NCBI RefSeq assembly: GCF_023716665.1
Contig: NZ_CP071860.1
Coordinates: forward strand, 1,116,001 to 1,180,000
Direction: 5' to 3'
Source of the DNA: Vibrio sp. SCSIO 43135
GTDB lineage: Bacteria; Pseudomonadota; Gammaproteobacteria; Enterobacterales; Vibrionaceae
Length of the DNA: 64,000 nt
The translations under genes were made by a program, and so were the position numbers. Every line of letters starts with the position of its first letter. Position 1 is the stretch's first letter. The notes beneath the pieces are model-generated. The model searched no databases and was not told the origin of the DNA. It was given only the letters and a program-made list of their open reading frames with translations. Positions 25,828 through 35,340 of this stretch are shown here, one piece after another.

Positions 25828-27552
25828 ATGCTGCCTCTTTCTAAAGTCGACACATTATCGCAAGCACCTTTAACAGGTGCGGACTTCGATGCGTTCATGG
25901 ATAACCACTTTATTCATATGTTCGACGTGTTCGTTGAAGGTGTTTTTTACTTATCTCATAAGGGTGATGTGTTCTTTTACAACCCGTCGTTTTATGCCCA
26001 ATTTGGTATCACTTCCGGCCATATTCACTTTGATGATTGGCTAGAGCTAGTGCACCCGCTCGATAAGGCGATTTTCCAACAAAAAGTCGATGACCACATG
26101 CAGACTGATGAGTGTAAAGTAACAACTCAGTATCGTGTCCGCATGTTAAACGGGCAGTATCTTTGGATTGAAGGCTCTTCGATCACGAAAGTCAAAGACG
26201 GCAAAACCTTTATGATCGGGTGCCATCGCGATGTATCCGATCAAAAACTCATGGAGTCTTACATTCAGCAGGCCGCTTTTCGAGATAGCGCCTCTGGTTT
26301 ATCCAATAGAAGTAAGCTGCTGATCGATATCGAGGAAATTGTTCACACCAACGACAGTGAGTATTCGCTGGTTTATATCCAAGTCGATGATATTAAGTCT
26401 TACATCAACCAGTACGGCCCCGAAATATTAAAGGAGCTGCTTGATCACCTTATTGCAGCGTTGCAAGATCTACCCGATGACTTTGCCGATTACTATCGGA
26501 TACGTTCTGATGATTTTGCAGTACTAGTCAAAGGCCATTACGAAGGTGACGAACTGAGACATCTTGGAGAGCGAATTATGGAGCAGTACCATAACTCGTT
26601 GTCTGACAATGAACATCTGTATGGCAAAGATATTAGCTTAGGTATCTACCCTAGTATCGATAAGAACCTTCCTGCTGAAGAAATTGTAAAAATCGCTTGT
26701 CGCACCTGCCAATTTACTGGTTCAACAACTGGACCTAAGCTAGCGATATACAGTGGCGACACGCAACGCAAAGTAGAACGCCACTTTTTTATTGAGCAGA
26801 GCCTGAAGAAAGCCATTAAAAACGACATTATCAGTGTTAAGTTTCAGCCAATCATTTGTGCGCAAACAGACCGCATTGCAAGCTTTGAAGCGTTAGTACG
26901 TTGGCGAAGCAAAGAATTTGGCGAAATTTATCCAGACGAGTTCATTCCGGTAGCAGAAAAGAAGCGCTTGATTGTCGACCTAGGGTACTTAGTTTTTGAA
27001 AAGGCCTGCCAGTTTATTCATCAGTACCACCAAAAGCACTCTCGAGAGGTTAGAGTCAACGTGAATGTGTCAGTGCTACAACTGCTTAACAGCCACTTTC
27101 CTGAAAGGGTAAAAACCATTGCTGAACTGGCGCACGTCCCTGCTAAGAATGTTGTACTAGAGCTCACTGAAACCTTTATTCTGGACGGCAATAAACACGC
27201 TTTAGAGCAACTGAACAAGTTAAGTGGTTACGGCTTTAAGCTATCACTTGATGACTTTGGTGCAGGCTACAGCTCACTGAATAGCTTCTTCGATTTACCA
27301 CTCGATCAAATCAAAATTGATAAGTCGATGGCATGGCGTTCATTAGATAATGTCGCTTCACGCGAATACCTCCGTTTTGTCACCCAGCTTTGCCGTTCGA
27401 ACAACGTTGATATCGTTGTTGAAGGTATAGAAAATGCTGAAATGCAGCGTAGTTTCATAGAGATGGGAGTTTCCTACTTGCAAGGCTACTGGCTATCAAA
27501 GCCCCTCTCACTGGCAAGTGCGAGCCGCTACACACTTAATCAATATAAGTAG
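25828..27552 (+). CDS. PAS-GGDEF-EAL protein with degenerate GGDEF, likely c-di-GMP phosphodiesterase
   Basis: A 574-residue soluble protein. An N-terminal PAS domain (about residues 30-140) is followed by a GGDEF domain whose signature is lost (Arg-Ser-Asp-Asp-Phe at 226-230) and an EAL domain with Glu354-Ala-Leu. The EAL catalytic set is complete: Asn in Val-Asn-Val-Ser, Glu in Glu-Leu-Thr-Glu, Asp-Asp-Phe-Gly, Lys in Ile-Lys-Ile-Asp, Glu in Val-Glu-Gly-Ile. So it should hydrolyse c-di-GMP and not make it; the dead GGDEF domain may sense GTP. The next gene encodes a diguanylate cyclase 128 bases downstream. The ATG at 25828 is used. Confidence 0.85.
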   Translation: MLPLSKVDTLSQAPLTGADFDAFMDNHFIHMFDVFVEGVFYLSHKGDVFFYNPSFYAQFGITSGHIHFDDWLELVHPLDKAIFQQKVDDHMQTDECKVTTQYRVRMLNGQYLWIEGSSITKVKDGKTFMIGCHRDVSDQKLMESYIQQAAFRDSASGLSNRSKLLIDIEEIVHTNDSEYSLVYIQVDDIKSYINQYGPEILKELLDHLIAALQDLPDDFADYYRIRSDDFAVLVKGHYEGDELRHLGERIMEQYHNSLSDNEHLYGKDISLGIYPSIDKNLPAEEIVKIACRTCQFTGSTTGPKLAIYSGDTQRKVERHFFIEQSLKKAIKNDIISVKFQPIICAQTDRIASFEALVRWRSKEFGEIYPDEFIPVAEKKRLIVDLGYLVFEKACQFIHQYHQKHSREVRVNVNVSVLQLLNSHFPERVKTIAELAHVPAKNVVLELTETFILDGNKHALEQLNKLSGYGFKLSLDDFGAGYSSLNSFFDLPLDQIKIDKSMAWRSLDNVASREYLRFVTQLCRSNNVDIVVEGIENAEMQRSFIEMGVSYLQGYWLSKPLSLASASRYTLNQYK

Positions 27553-27680
27553 CTACAATCGCTTTCGAACGACACTTTGTCACAAAACCGTCACCGTCAA
27601 ACTCTAGAATAGAAATGCTTACCCAGCTATGAACAACGGATTGTTTAGCAAGTGCGGTTTTGAGGTTTGGTTTTCTAACT

Positions 27681-29012
27681 ATGGTTTTGTATTACACGCG
27701 AGCACTCAGCAGCTCTTCTGGTATCGAACTCCGCTGTTTTCTCATCATGCTACTCGCGATCTTTGTCATTAATACTCCTGTCAGTTATCTCAAACGGGAT
27801 AAACAAAATGACATCGCGTTTCAGCTTCAGACCATCAACGATACTCTTATCCAAAGAAAGCATCATATCGAAAGCTTAAACTCATTGCGTAGCACCCAAC
27901 TTGCCAAACAATACTTCGAGTCGCCTCTGGCATTCGATGACCTAATTGACAATTTGCTGGCCGGCCAAAACCTGATATCTGATATTCATATCGTGTCTAC
28001 TAACCCAAGTTCAAGCTATCGTCACCAAGGTCTGATCCACTCCTTTAACCCGTTTTTCGCATCACCTCAAAACAGCCACAGCTCACAGGCTTTTATCGAG
28101 CCGAGCAAGCTCAGTTATACTCAGTTTTCCCCTCTCTATGCCAACACTCAACACATTGGCTACTTGGTGGTTGAAGTCGCGCTCGATGAGTTTGCCAAGT
28201 CGACTAGGAATAACATTCTTTTAGTTGGCCCTAGTGGCTTTGTCTATGCAAGTAGTGCCCCGTCTCATCGTAGCTCTTCTTCCATCAACAATACCGAAGT
28301 GGCTTTATGGGAACAACTTAGCCGCAGCAGGCGCTACACGGGGATGCTTGAAAACAGCGATGACTACTTTATTTATCGTAAAGTAGAAATGCTCAACGAT
28401 AGTACTGCGTATCTGATTAAAGTGGTCGATAAGACAGAATTCATTCCCAAGTACTTTTACCTGATTCTAGGCTTGATTACCTTAGCGTCAGGCTGTGGCT
28501 ACTACTTGTATAAATTCCGCCGTGAGCATCAAGCATTGAGTAAGATCAGCTACCAAGATGAACTTTCTGGGTTGTATAACCGACATTATCTACGTAAGTT
28601 GGAGCAACGCTCAACTTTGCGCCATCAAAGTTACGTCGGGATTTTTGATATCGACCACTTTAAGCAAGTGAACGACAAATATGGACACGACATTGGCGAT
28701 CAAGTGATTAAGCGCGTCGCCCAAGCGATAAAAGTAAGAATTCGCGACAGCGACTACGCATTTCGATTTGGCGGAGAGGAATTTGTTGTCATCATACATA
28801 CCGATTCCAAGTCAATCGCAGCGCAAATTTTCGAGCGTATACGAACTGATATCGCTTCAATGAATCAGGCACCGAATGTCACCATCTCTGGAGGGTTTAG
28901 CCCAGTGGTTAGTTCTTTGCCTCAATCTTTAAAACAAGCCGATCAAATGCTGTATAAAGCCAAGCAAGGTGGGCGCAATAAACTTGAGGCCTATTGCGAC
29001 AAAGCAGCGTAA
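27681..29012 (+). CDS. Membrane-bound diguanylate cyclase
   Basis: A 443-residue enzyme that makes c-di-GMP. It has a first transmembrane helix (about residues 15-35), a periplasmic sensor region of about 220 residues, a second transmembrane helix (about 258-278) and a C-terminal GGDEF domain with Gly-Gly-Glu-Glu-Phe at 364-368. The product-inhibition site Arg355-x-x-Asp358 is present, so the cyclase should be feedback-controlled. A TTG at 27660 would add seven residues; the ATG at 27681 is preferred though neither has a strong ribosome site. It follows a predicted c-di-GMP phosphodiesterase gene on the same strand. Confidence 0.85.
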   Translation: MVLYYTRALSSSSGIELRCFLIMLLAIFVINTPVSYLKRDKQNDIAFQLQTINDTLIQRKHHIESLNSLRSTQLAKQYFESPLAFDDLIDNLLAGQNLISDIHIVSTNPSSSYRHQGLIHSFNPFFASPQNSHSSQAFIEPSKLSYTQFSPLYANTQHIGYLVVEVALDEFAKSTRNNILLVGPSGFVYASSAPSHRSSSSINNTEVALWEQLSRSRRYTGMLENSDDYFIYRKVEMLNDSTAYLIKVVDKTEFIPKYFYLILGLITLASGCGYYLYKFRREHQALSKISYQDELSGLYNRHYLRKLEQRSTLRHQSYVGIFDIDHFKQVNDKYGHDIGDQVIKRVAQAIKVRIRDSDYAFRFGGEEFVVIIHTDSKSIAAQIFERIRTDIASMNQAPNVTISGGFSPVVSSLPQSLKQADQMLYKAKQGGRNKLEAYCDKAA

Positions 29013-29039
29013 TATTCAGCGCCATATCTTTCAAAACAC

Positions 29040-29066
29040 AACGGCCCCGAAAAACTCGGGGCCGTT
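29040..29066. terminator. Strong hairpin between convergent cyclase and yejF genes
   Basis: AACGGCCCCGA (29040-29050) pairs with TCGGGGCCGTT (29056-29066), 11 GC-rich pairs over a five-base loop. There is no good T-run on the plus strand and only a T-rich stretch on the minus strand. Confidence 0.7.
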
Positions 29067-29093
29067 GCAGATAGACGAGTTACTTTAAGAACG

Positions 29094-30716
29094 CTAGAAC
29101 GATGACAGCGAAACTAGCTCCCTAGTGTATTCGTGATTGGGTTGTGTAAATAGCGACTGAGTTTCTCCTTGCTCGATTATTTCTCCTTGCCTCATCACAA
29201 TTGTGTAGTGACACAGAGATTTCACGACATTTAAATCATGACTAATGAACAAGTAAGTCAGACCATATTTGCTTTGTAATGACTTGAGAAGATCCAAAAC
29301 CTGAGCTTGAACGGTTCGATCAAGAGAAGACGTAGGCTCATCCAATAAGATAAACTCCGGTTTCAAAATAAGCGCTCTAGCAATCGCAATACGTTGCCTC
29401 TGCCCGCCGGAAAACTCATTGGGATAACGGTGACGAGCACTTGGGTCTAGGTCCACCTCTTTCATTACATCGCAGATGAGCGCATCCAGCTGTTCTTCGT
29501 CATATTCGGCATGAACACGTAGCCCTTCTCCTATCACCTGTGCAACCGACATTCTAGGGTTAAGCGCTGAAAACGGGTCCTGGAGTACCACCTGCATCTT
29601 ACTGCGATACGGCAGCATACCTTTACGATCTAAATTTTGTAGTTCCTGCCCTAAGTACGCAATAGAACCTTCAGAACTCACCAGTTTTAAGATCGCCATT
29701 CCTGTGGTCGATTTGCCCGAACCACTTTCTCCCACTAAACCAATCGAATGCCCTTTCTTCAACTCAAAAGCCATATTGGTTACCGCTTTCACATGGGATA
29801 CCACACGCTTAAATATCCCGCCTGTAATAGGAAACCAGACTTTCAGATCTTGAACATTCAGTAAGGTTTCAGAGCCAGTTTTAACCTCAACAGGCAAGCC
29901 ACGCGGGTCGGAATCGATTAGTTTTTGCGTGTAAGGGTGGCTAGGTGAACTAAAGAGCTTCTTACATTCATCCACTTCCACCAGCTCACCGTTTTGCATC
30001 ACAGCGACTCGATCGGCGATACGACGGACAATACTCAAATCATGTGTAATAAACAGCATCGCCATGCCAAGTTCTTTCTGTAAGTCCTTCAATAGGTCAA
30101 GAATTTGCGCTTGAACAGACACATCTAGCGCCGTAGTAGGTTCATCGGCAATAAGCAGTTCAGGTTCATTAATCAGCGCCATCGCGATCATAACGCGCTG
30201 CCTCTCCCCGCCAGACAGTTCATGAGGGTAAGCGTTGATCTTTATTTCCGGATGGCGGATACCCACTTTCTCTAACCAGCTGATCGCTAATTGTTCTGCT
30301 TTTTTAGTTCTCATCCCGCGATGAATTGCGAGGGTTTCAACCAACTGCTTACCAACTTTGTGTAGCGGATTGAGCGACACCATTGGCTCTTGGAAAATCA
30401 TGCCAATCCGCCCACCACGAATACCGCGTAACTGGCGCTCCGAGCAAGAGAGCATGTCGGTACCATCAAACTTGATGTTGCCTTCAAGATAATGAGCTGA
30501 GCCTGTAGGAAGCAGTTTGAGTACTGAATTAGCCGTAACAGACTTTCCTGAACCACTCTCTCCTACTAATGCTAACGTCTCGCCTTTTTTGATCGACAGC
30601 GACACTTTGTTGGTCACCTGCTCCACTTTTCCGCCACGGCCAAAACCAACAGACAAGTTTTCAATACTCAGTACAGTGTCATTCGACGGAATGTTATCCA
30701 ATACGGTTTGTCCCAT
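29094..30716 (-). CDS. yejF: Peptide ABC transporter ATPase (two fused ATP-binding domains), YejF
   Basis: A 540-residue protein made of two ABC ATPase domains. Each has a Walker A Gly-Glu-Ser-Gly-Ser-Gly-Lys-Ser (first at about residues 52-59), an ABC signature (Leu-Ser-Gly-Gly-Glu-Arg-Gln and Phe-Ser-Gly-Gly-Gln-Arg-Gln) and a Walker B ending Asp-Glu-Pro-Thr. The fused form is the mark of YejF, which powers the YejABEF importer of peptides and, in E. coli, the entry of the antibiotic microcin C. It is the last gene of yejABEF, two bases after yejE. Confidence 0.92.
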   Translation of the reverse strand: MGQTVLDNIPSNDTVLSIENLSVGFGRGGKVEQVTNKVSLSIKKGETLALVGESGSGKSVTANSVLKLLPTGSAHYLEGNIKFDGTDMLSCSERQLRGIRGGRIGMIFQEPMVSLNPLHKVGKQLVETLAIHRGMRTKKAEQLAISWLEKVGIRHPEIKINAYPHELSGGERQRVMIAMALINEPELLIADEPTTALDVSVQAQILDLLKDLQKELGMAMLFITHDLSIVRRIADRVAVMQNGELVEVDECKKLFSSPSHPYTQKLIDSDPRGLPVEVKTGSETLLNVQDLKVWFPITGGIFKRVVSHVKAVTNMAFELKKGHSIGLVGESGSGKSTTGMAILKLVSSEGSIAYLGQELQNLDRKGMLPYRSKMQVVLQDPFSALNPRMSVAQVIGEGLRVHAEYDEEQLDALICDVMKEVDLDPSARHRYPNEFSGGQRQRIAIARALILKPEFILLDEPTSSLDRTVQAQVLDLLKSLQSKYGLTYLFISHDLNVVKSLCHYTIVMRQGEIIEQGETQSLFTQPNHEYTRELVSLSSF

Positions 30717-30718
30717 GA

Positions 30719-31759
30719 TTATCTTCCTTGTTGGTGCGGATCGAAGGCGTCACGTACCGCTTCACCAATAAACACCAGCAAAGTCAGCATCAGTGAAAGT
30801 ACCATGAAAGCGGAGATCCCGAGCCAAGGGGCTTGCAAGTTCGCTTTACCTTGCGCCAAGAGTTCACCTAAAGACGGAGAACCTGCAGGTAAACCAAAAC
30901 CAAGGAAGTCTAGTGAAGTGAGTGTGGTAACAGAACCAGACAGAATGAATGGCATCATGGTCAACGACGCGACCATCGCATTTGGCAGCATATGGCGCAA
31001 CATAATACGTTTATCATCGACACCCATCGCTTGAGCTGCACGCACATAGTCGAAGTTACGACAGCGCAAGAATTCAGCCCGAACAACCCCAACTAAGCTC
31101 ATCCAACTAAACAGCACCATTATGCCGAGTAGCCACCAAAAATTAGGCTCTACAAAGCTCGATAGAATAATCAGTAGGAACAAAGTTGGCATCCCAGACC
31201 ACACCTCTATGAAGCGCTGCCCCAGCAGATCTAGCCAGCCACCGTAGTAGCCTTGAGTCGCACCGACCACCACGCCAATCACGCTTGATACTATGGTCAG
31301 AACAAAACCAAACAGTACCGAGATTCGAAATCCATAGATGATCCGAGCTAACACATCTCGGCCTTTGTCATCGGTACCTAGCCAGTTAACGGCGTCGGGA
31401 GCAGAGGGAACCGAGCCTACAATATTGAAATTAATCGTGTCGTAGCTAAATCGAATCAGAGGCCAGATGATGAAACCTTTCTCTTCAATTAAATCGGTCA
31501 CATAGGGATCGGTGTAATCCGCTTCGGTTTCAAACTCCCCGCCAAATTCCGTTTCCGCATATGGCTTAAGAACCGGAAAATACCAAGCTTGGTCATACTC
31601 GACCAACAGGGGTTTATCATTCGCAATCAGCTCAGCAAACAAGCTAAGCACGAACAAAACCCCAAAAATCCACAGCGACCAAAGCCCTCGTTTGTTGGCA
31701 CGAAAACGCTGCCAGCGGGCTTCGTTAATTGGGTTTTTATGTTTCTTTTTTAACACCAT
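30719..31759 (-). CDS. yejE: Peptide ABC transporter permease YejE
   Basis: A 346-residue inner-membrane permease with an N-terminal cytoplasmic Asn-Pro-Ile-Asn-Glu-Ala-Arg-Trp segment, a first helix, a periplasmic insert of about 100 residues and five further membrane helices. The loop that contacts the ATPase shows Ala-Gln-Ala-Met-Gly-Val-Asp. YejE forms the membrane channel with YejB. Its ATG overlaps the yejB stop as TAATG, so translation is coupled. Confidence 0.92.
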   Translation of the reverse strand: MVLKKKHKNPINEARWQRFRANKRGLWSLWIFGVLFVLSLFAELIANDKPLLVEYDQAWYFPVLKPYAETEFGGEFETEADYTDPYVTDLIEEKGFIIWPLIRFSYDTINFNIVGSVPSAPDAVNWLGTDDKGRDVLARIIYGFRISVLFGFVLTIVSSVIGVVVGATQGYYGGWLDLLGQRFIEVWSGMPTLFLLIILSSFVEPNFWWLLGIMVLFSWMSLVGVVRAEFLRCRNFDYVRAAQAMGVDDKRIMLRHMLPNAMVASLTMMPFILSGSVTTLTSLDFLGFGLPAGSPSLGELLAQGKANLQAPWLGISAFMVLSLMLTLLVFIGEAVRDAFDPHQQGR

Positions 31760-32847
31760 TAACGCGCCTCAAAATCAATACGAGGATCAACCCATGTATA
31801 GGTTAAATCGGAAATAATACTCAAAATCAATCCTAGTAACGTCATGATATATAGGGAACTAAATACAACGGGATAATCACGTTGTATGGTTGACTCGAAT
31901 CCAAGCAAGCCAATGCCTTCAAGTGAGAACATCACTTCAATAAGCATTGAGCCAGTAAAGAAAATACTAATGAATGCACTTGGGAAGCCGGCAATGATAA
32001 TCAGCATTGCGTTACGAAATACGTGTTTGTACAAGATGCTACTTTCATCCAAACCTTTGGCACGCGCAGTAACAACATATTGCTTGTTAATCTCATCAAG
32101 GAAGGAGTTTTTGGTTAGCATGCTCAGCGTCGCAAAGCCACCAATCACCATCGCCAGTGTTGGCAACGCTAAGTGCCAGAAATAGTCGATAACTTGCTGA
32201 TACCACGTCATCTGGTCGAAGTTCGCTGAAACTAGTCCGCGCAATGGGAACCAACTGAAATAGTTTCCACTCGCAAAAAGAATGATCAGAATAATCGCAA
32301 ATAGGAATCCCGGAATTGCGTAACCAACAATGACAACAGCACTGGACCAAATATCAAAACGTGAGCCATGGTGAATCGCTTTCATGATCCCCAAAGGAAT
32401 GGAGATCAGGTAGATAATCAACGTGCTCCACAAACCCAGCGATATTGAAACGGGTAAACGCTCTACAATCAGATCGATTACGTTACCACCTTTAAACAAG
32501 CTTTCACCGAAATTGAAGGTAGCGTAATTTTTCAGCATTTCGAAGTAACGTTCATGGATAGGTTTATCGAAACCAAACTGCTTTTTGATTTCCTCCACTA
32601 CTTCGGGATCAAGTCCTCTAGAGCCCTTGTAGCCCGAACCAGAAACATCTTCAAATGCCGCTGTATCAGCAGAGCTTCCTCCACCAGTGATTCGGCTCAT
32701 TAAACCAGACTCAAGCCCCTGCATTTGAGCAATCGCTTGTTCAACTGGCCCTCCTGGGGCCACTTGAATAATAAAGAAGTTAATAGTGATGATTGCCCAT
32801 AAGGTGGGCACGACCAGTAACAGTCGTCTAAAAATATACGCGGCCAT
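31759..32847 (-). CDS. yejB: Peptide ABC transporter permease YejB
   Basis: A 362-residue permease with the DppB/OppB layout: an N-terminal Tyr-Ile-Phe-Arg-Arg-Leu-Leu-Leu-Val-Val-Pro-Thr helix, a long first periplasmic loop, and Thr-Ala-Arg-Ala-Lys-Gly-Leu in the ATPase-contact loop. It pairs with YejE. GAGG lies before the ATG, and it follows yejA by 11 bases. Confidence 0.92.
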   Translation of the reverse strand: MAAYIFRRLLLVVPTLWAIITINFFIIQVAPGGPVEQAIAQMQGLESGLMSRITGGGSSADTAAFEDVSGSGYKGSRGLDPEVVEEIKKQFGFDKPIHERYFEMLKNYATFNFGESLFKGGNVIDLIVERLPVSISLGLWSTLIIYLISIPLGIMKAIHHGSRFDIWSSAVVIVGYAIPGFLFAIILIILFASGNYFSWFPLRGLVSANFDQMTWYQQVIDYFWHLALPTLAMVIGGFATLSMLTKNSFLDEINKQYVVTARAKGLDESSILYKHVFRNAMLIIIAGFPSAFISIFFTGSMLIEVMFSLEGIGLLGFESTIQRDYPVVFSSLYIMTLLGLILSIISDLTYTWVDPRIDFEAR

Positions 32848-32858
32848 TACTACCTCGG

Positions 32859-34676
32859 TTAGCGTCTTTTCTTAGGTAGCTTGGCTGCTTTCTCTTTAGA
32901 AACCCACCAAGTATCAAGACCTAACTGGTAATCAGGGCGAATTTCGGGACGTTCAAACTTATCCCACATTGCCACACGGTATTTACTAAAGTGCCACTGA
33001 GGCACCATGTAAAAGTTCCATTGCAACACACGGTCAAAGGCACGCCCTAGTGCAAGTAGCTTTTCTGGGTCTTGCTGATTTTTCGCAATCTGCTCGGTCA
33101 AATAGTCCACCGCAGGATCGATCACCCCAGCCGTGTTATAAGTTGAATCGATAAACTTGGAGTTCCATACAATCATCAAGTCAGAGCTAGGGTATGGGTT
33201 GGCAAAGTAGCCCGATGAAACCATATCGAAGTCACGATCACGCAAACGCTTAATGTACTGAGTGCGATCGACTGTTCGAATTTTCATGTCGATTCCCATT
33301 AGTCTTAGGTTCTTTTGAAATGGGATTGCGTAAGTTTCAACATTTGGGTTGTAGATAAGCAGTTCAAAGCTCATCGCCTCCCCTGTTTTGGTGTTAGTCA
33401 TCACCTTATTTTTGAGCTCCCACCCTGCCTCTTTAAACAGCTTGAACGCTGTGCGCATTTGGCTGCGAATGCGGCCTGAGCCATCCGTTTTTGGCGGCTG
33501 ATATTCTTGGGTATACACACGTGGTGGGATTTTGTCTTTAATTGGTTCTAGTACCGCTTTTTCTTCCTCAGACGGCAAACCAACAGACGCATAGTCCGTG
33601 TTTTGGAAGTAACTGCGAGTACGGCTGTTTTCGCCGTAGAACAGGTTTTTGTTCATCCACTCAAAATCGAGCGCATAATTAATTGCTTCCCGAACCTTAG
33701 GATCTTTGAACACTTCAGTTTGAATGTTGAATACAAAGCCTTGAGCTGATTGCGGTTGCTGGTGTGGAATTTCTTCTTTCTTGATGTAGCCTTTATCAAA
33801 GTTTACTCCCGTATAGGAGTTCTCCCAGAACTTAGGCTCACTTTCGGTTCGAATATCAAACTCACCCGCTTTGAACGCTTCCAGCATCACCGTATCGTCG
33901 CGGTAGTAATCGTACTGCACGGTCTCAAAGTTGTTGCGTCCGACATTCACTGGTAAATCTTTTGCCCAGTAATCTTTCACAAGCCCATAAGTCACACTTT
34001 GCCCAGGCTTGTAATCAATCACTTTGTACGCGCTGCTTCCTACTGGTGGCTCGTTCAAAGGCTCAGAGAATTTTTTATCCTGCCAAAAGTGTTTTGGCAA
34101 CACACGGGTAGACTGCGCAAAGCTAAACAGCTTCTCGCGATCTGGCTCCGACATTTCAATACGAACAACAAGATCAGACTTTGCGGTCACAGACTTAATC
34201 GAACTGTAATAAGCGCGATACTGCGGTACCCCCTCGGTCATAAACTTATCGAAAGTAAAGGCTACATCATGGGCTGTAATTGGCTTGCCATCGTGGAAAC
34301 GAGCGTTAGGGTTAATATCTAGCTCAAGCCACATGTAATCGTCTGAGTAACGAACATTGCTGGCAATCAGTGGATAATAAGCGTCTATTTCATCACTTGG
34401 TGAGAACATCAACATGTCATAAATATTGCCACTACCTGCCGCAGCAACACCGCGAGACGCATAACGGTTGAAGTTGTCGTATGTCCCCATTTGGCCATAA
34501 ACGACTTTGCCATATTTAGGTGCATCAGGGTTAACGTAATCAAAATGGGTAAAATCCGCGGGATACTTCGCCTCGCCAAATCCAACCAGTGTGGTGGTCT
34601 CTATTACCTTAGCGTGCAGGCTTGCACTTAACATCAGTAAGGTAAAACCCAAAATATTGCGCTGCTTTCGCTTCAT
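32859..34676 (-). CDS. yejA: Periplasmic peptide-binding protein YejA
   Basis: A 605-residue family-5 solute-binding protein with a signal peptide (Met-Lys-Arg-Lys, hydrophobic core, cut near His-Ala-Lys at about residue 23). It would capture peptides in the periplasm and hand them to YejBE. The Tyr-Pro-Ala-Asp-Phe-Thr-His-Phe-Asp-Tyr-Val-Asn-Pro segment after the signal is characteristic of YejA. GGGAGAGG before the ATG is a strong ribosome site. It is the first gene of yejABEF; the promoter should lie in the 660-base gap upstream. Confidence 0.92.
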   Translation of the reverse strand: MKRKQRNILGFTLLMLSASLHAKVIETTTLVGFGEAKYPADFTHFDYVNPDAPKYGKVVYGQMGTYDNFNRYASRGVAAAGSGNIYDMLMFSPSDEIDAYYPLIASNVRYSDDYMWLELDINPNARFHDGKPITAHDVAFTFDKFMTEGVPQYRAYYSSIKSVTAKSDLVVRIEMSEPDREKLFSFAQSTRVLPKHFWQDKKFSEPLNEPPVGSSAYKVIDYKPGQSVTYGLVKDYWAKDLPVNVGRNNFETVQYDYYRDDTVMLEAFKAGEFDIRTESEPKFWENSYTGVNFDKGYIKKEEIPHQQPQSAQGFVFNIQTEVFKDPKVREAINYALDFEWMNKNLFYGENSRTRSYFQNTDYASVGLPSEEEKAVLEPIKDKIPPRVYTQEYQPPKTDGSGRIRSQMRTAFKLFKEAGWELKNKVMTNTKTGEAMSFELLIYNPNVETYAIPFQKNLRLMGIDMKIRTVDRTQYIKRLRDRDFDMVSSGYFANPYPSSDLMIVWNSKFIDSTYNTAGVIDPAVDYLTEQIAKNQQDPEKLLALGRAFDRVLQWNFYMVPQWHFSKYRVAMWDKFERPEIRPDYQLGLDTWWVSKEKAAKLPKKRR

Positions 34677-34979
34677 GCACCTCTCCCTTTAACCCTTTGT
34701 GCCCACCCCTAAGTGGCTTCAGCCATTGGCACTGAAATGACACAGTAAATATCAATTAATTACTATTAATAATTCAAATACTTGGATAAGTATATACCCA
34801 AACAACACCATGATGCTCAGTTCAACGTGAGTTACCCTATCTAAATCCAAAAATTTTGCTCTAGTCCAGCGTAATGGGTATAGACATTAAAAGCGGCTTC
34901 AAATTCCGATTAATCCCACACGAGTGGATAGGATTCGAACAACTCGAATTCCACGCGTAACATGTTGGAATTGAGATCA

Positions 34980-35167
34980 CATGTTGAAGTGAAACTAATT
35001 TCATTTCACTCAATAAATTTGAGCAATTTTAATACAGCGACTAAATTTGATGAGTCGTCGAACAAAACTCGTTTGCCTACAACGTCAGCTTTCATAAAAA
35101 CTATTGGCATAAAAATATTGGCTCTAAATGCTTCCATCCGCCTCATCACTTTGATGAGGCGTTTTTC
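34980..35167 (+). ncRNA. Candidate small RNA ending at an orphan terminator
   Basis: A terminator on the plus strand at 35140-35167 has no coding gene before it within 460 bases. This is the usual picture of a small regulatory RNA. The 5' end cannot be fixed by eye; 34980 is a rough guess. It may equally be the end of an antisense leader of yejA. Confidence 0.3.
35140..35167 (+). terminator. Orphan rho-independent terminator
   Basis: CGCCTCATCA (35140-35149) pairs with TGATGAGGCG (35153-35162) over a three-base loop and is followed by TTTTT. It faces the plus strand, where no upstream gene exists. Confidence 0.85.
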
Positions 35168-35178
35168 ATTCCATCAAT

Positions 35179-35194
35179 TGACCGCGAGGTCAGT
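35179..35194. promoter_or_regulatory. Palindrome TTGACC-N4-GGTCAG, shared with the xdhA promoter
   Basis: Twelve arm bases match the two sites before xdhA (46385 and 46413) except that the last base is G, as in the second of them. It lies about 150 bases before the GntR start and just after the orphan terminator. Confidence 0.6.
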
Positions 35195-35261
35195 AAATCC
35201 CATGGCTCGCACATATTGAGCGCATTCGCCAAAATTCTGGCTATTGAGTCACACTTCTCAG

Positions 35262-35285
35262 TTTGTATAGCCACATGTATACAAA
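35262..35285. promoter_or_regulatory. Inverted repeat TTTGTATA-N8-TATACAAA, likely GntR operator
   Basis: The two eight-base arms are exact complements. The right arm lies within ATGTATACAA, one base away from TTGTATACAA, a core often bound by GntR regulators of the FCD subfamily. It is 56 bases before the gntR ATG, so autoregulation is plausible. Confidence 0.55.
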
Positions 35286-35340
35286 GTGAAGTAATATTGT
35301 TTTATGAAATGTCAGATATTTTTGAGGATTATCGACACCA

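Larger units (their letters stand above)
34677..35340. other. Long intergenic region between yejA and the GntR gene
   Basis: This 664-base gap contains the yejA promoter, an imperfect inverted repeat around 34924-34956, a perfect rho-independent terminator at 35140-35167 on the plus strand that follows no recognisable gene, a 16-base palindrome at 35179-35194 and a second operator-like repeat at 35262-35285. An 85-codon frame runs through the terminator and is not credible. Confidence 0.6.

Noticed and set aside
34924..34956. GGATTCGAAC resembling a tRNA T-loop in reverse
   Set aside because: No matching T-stem, acceptor or anticodon arms; it is part of an imperfect inverted repeat, so it is not a tRNA or an attachment site.
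34962..35219. An 85-codon plus-strand frame between yejA and gntR
   Set aside because: It runs through a perfect rho-independent terminator and a palindrome, has no ribosome site and resembles no protein.
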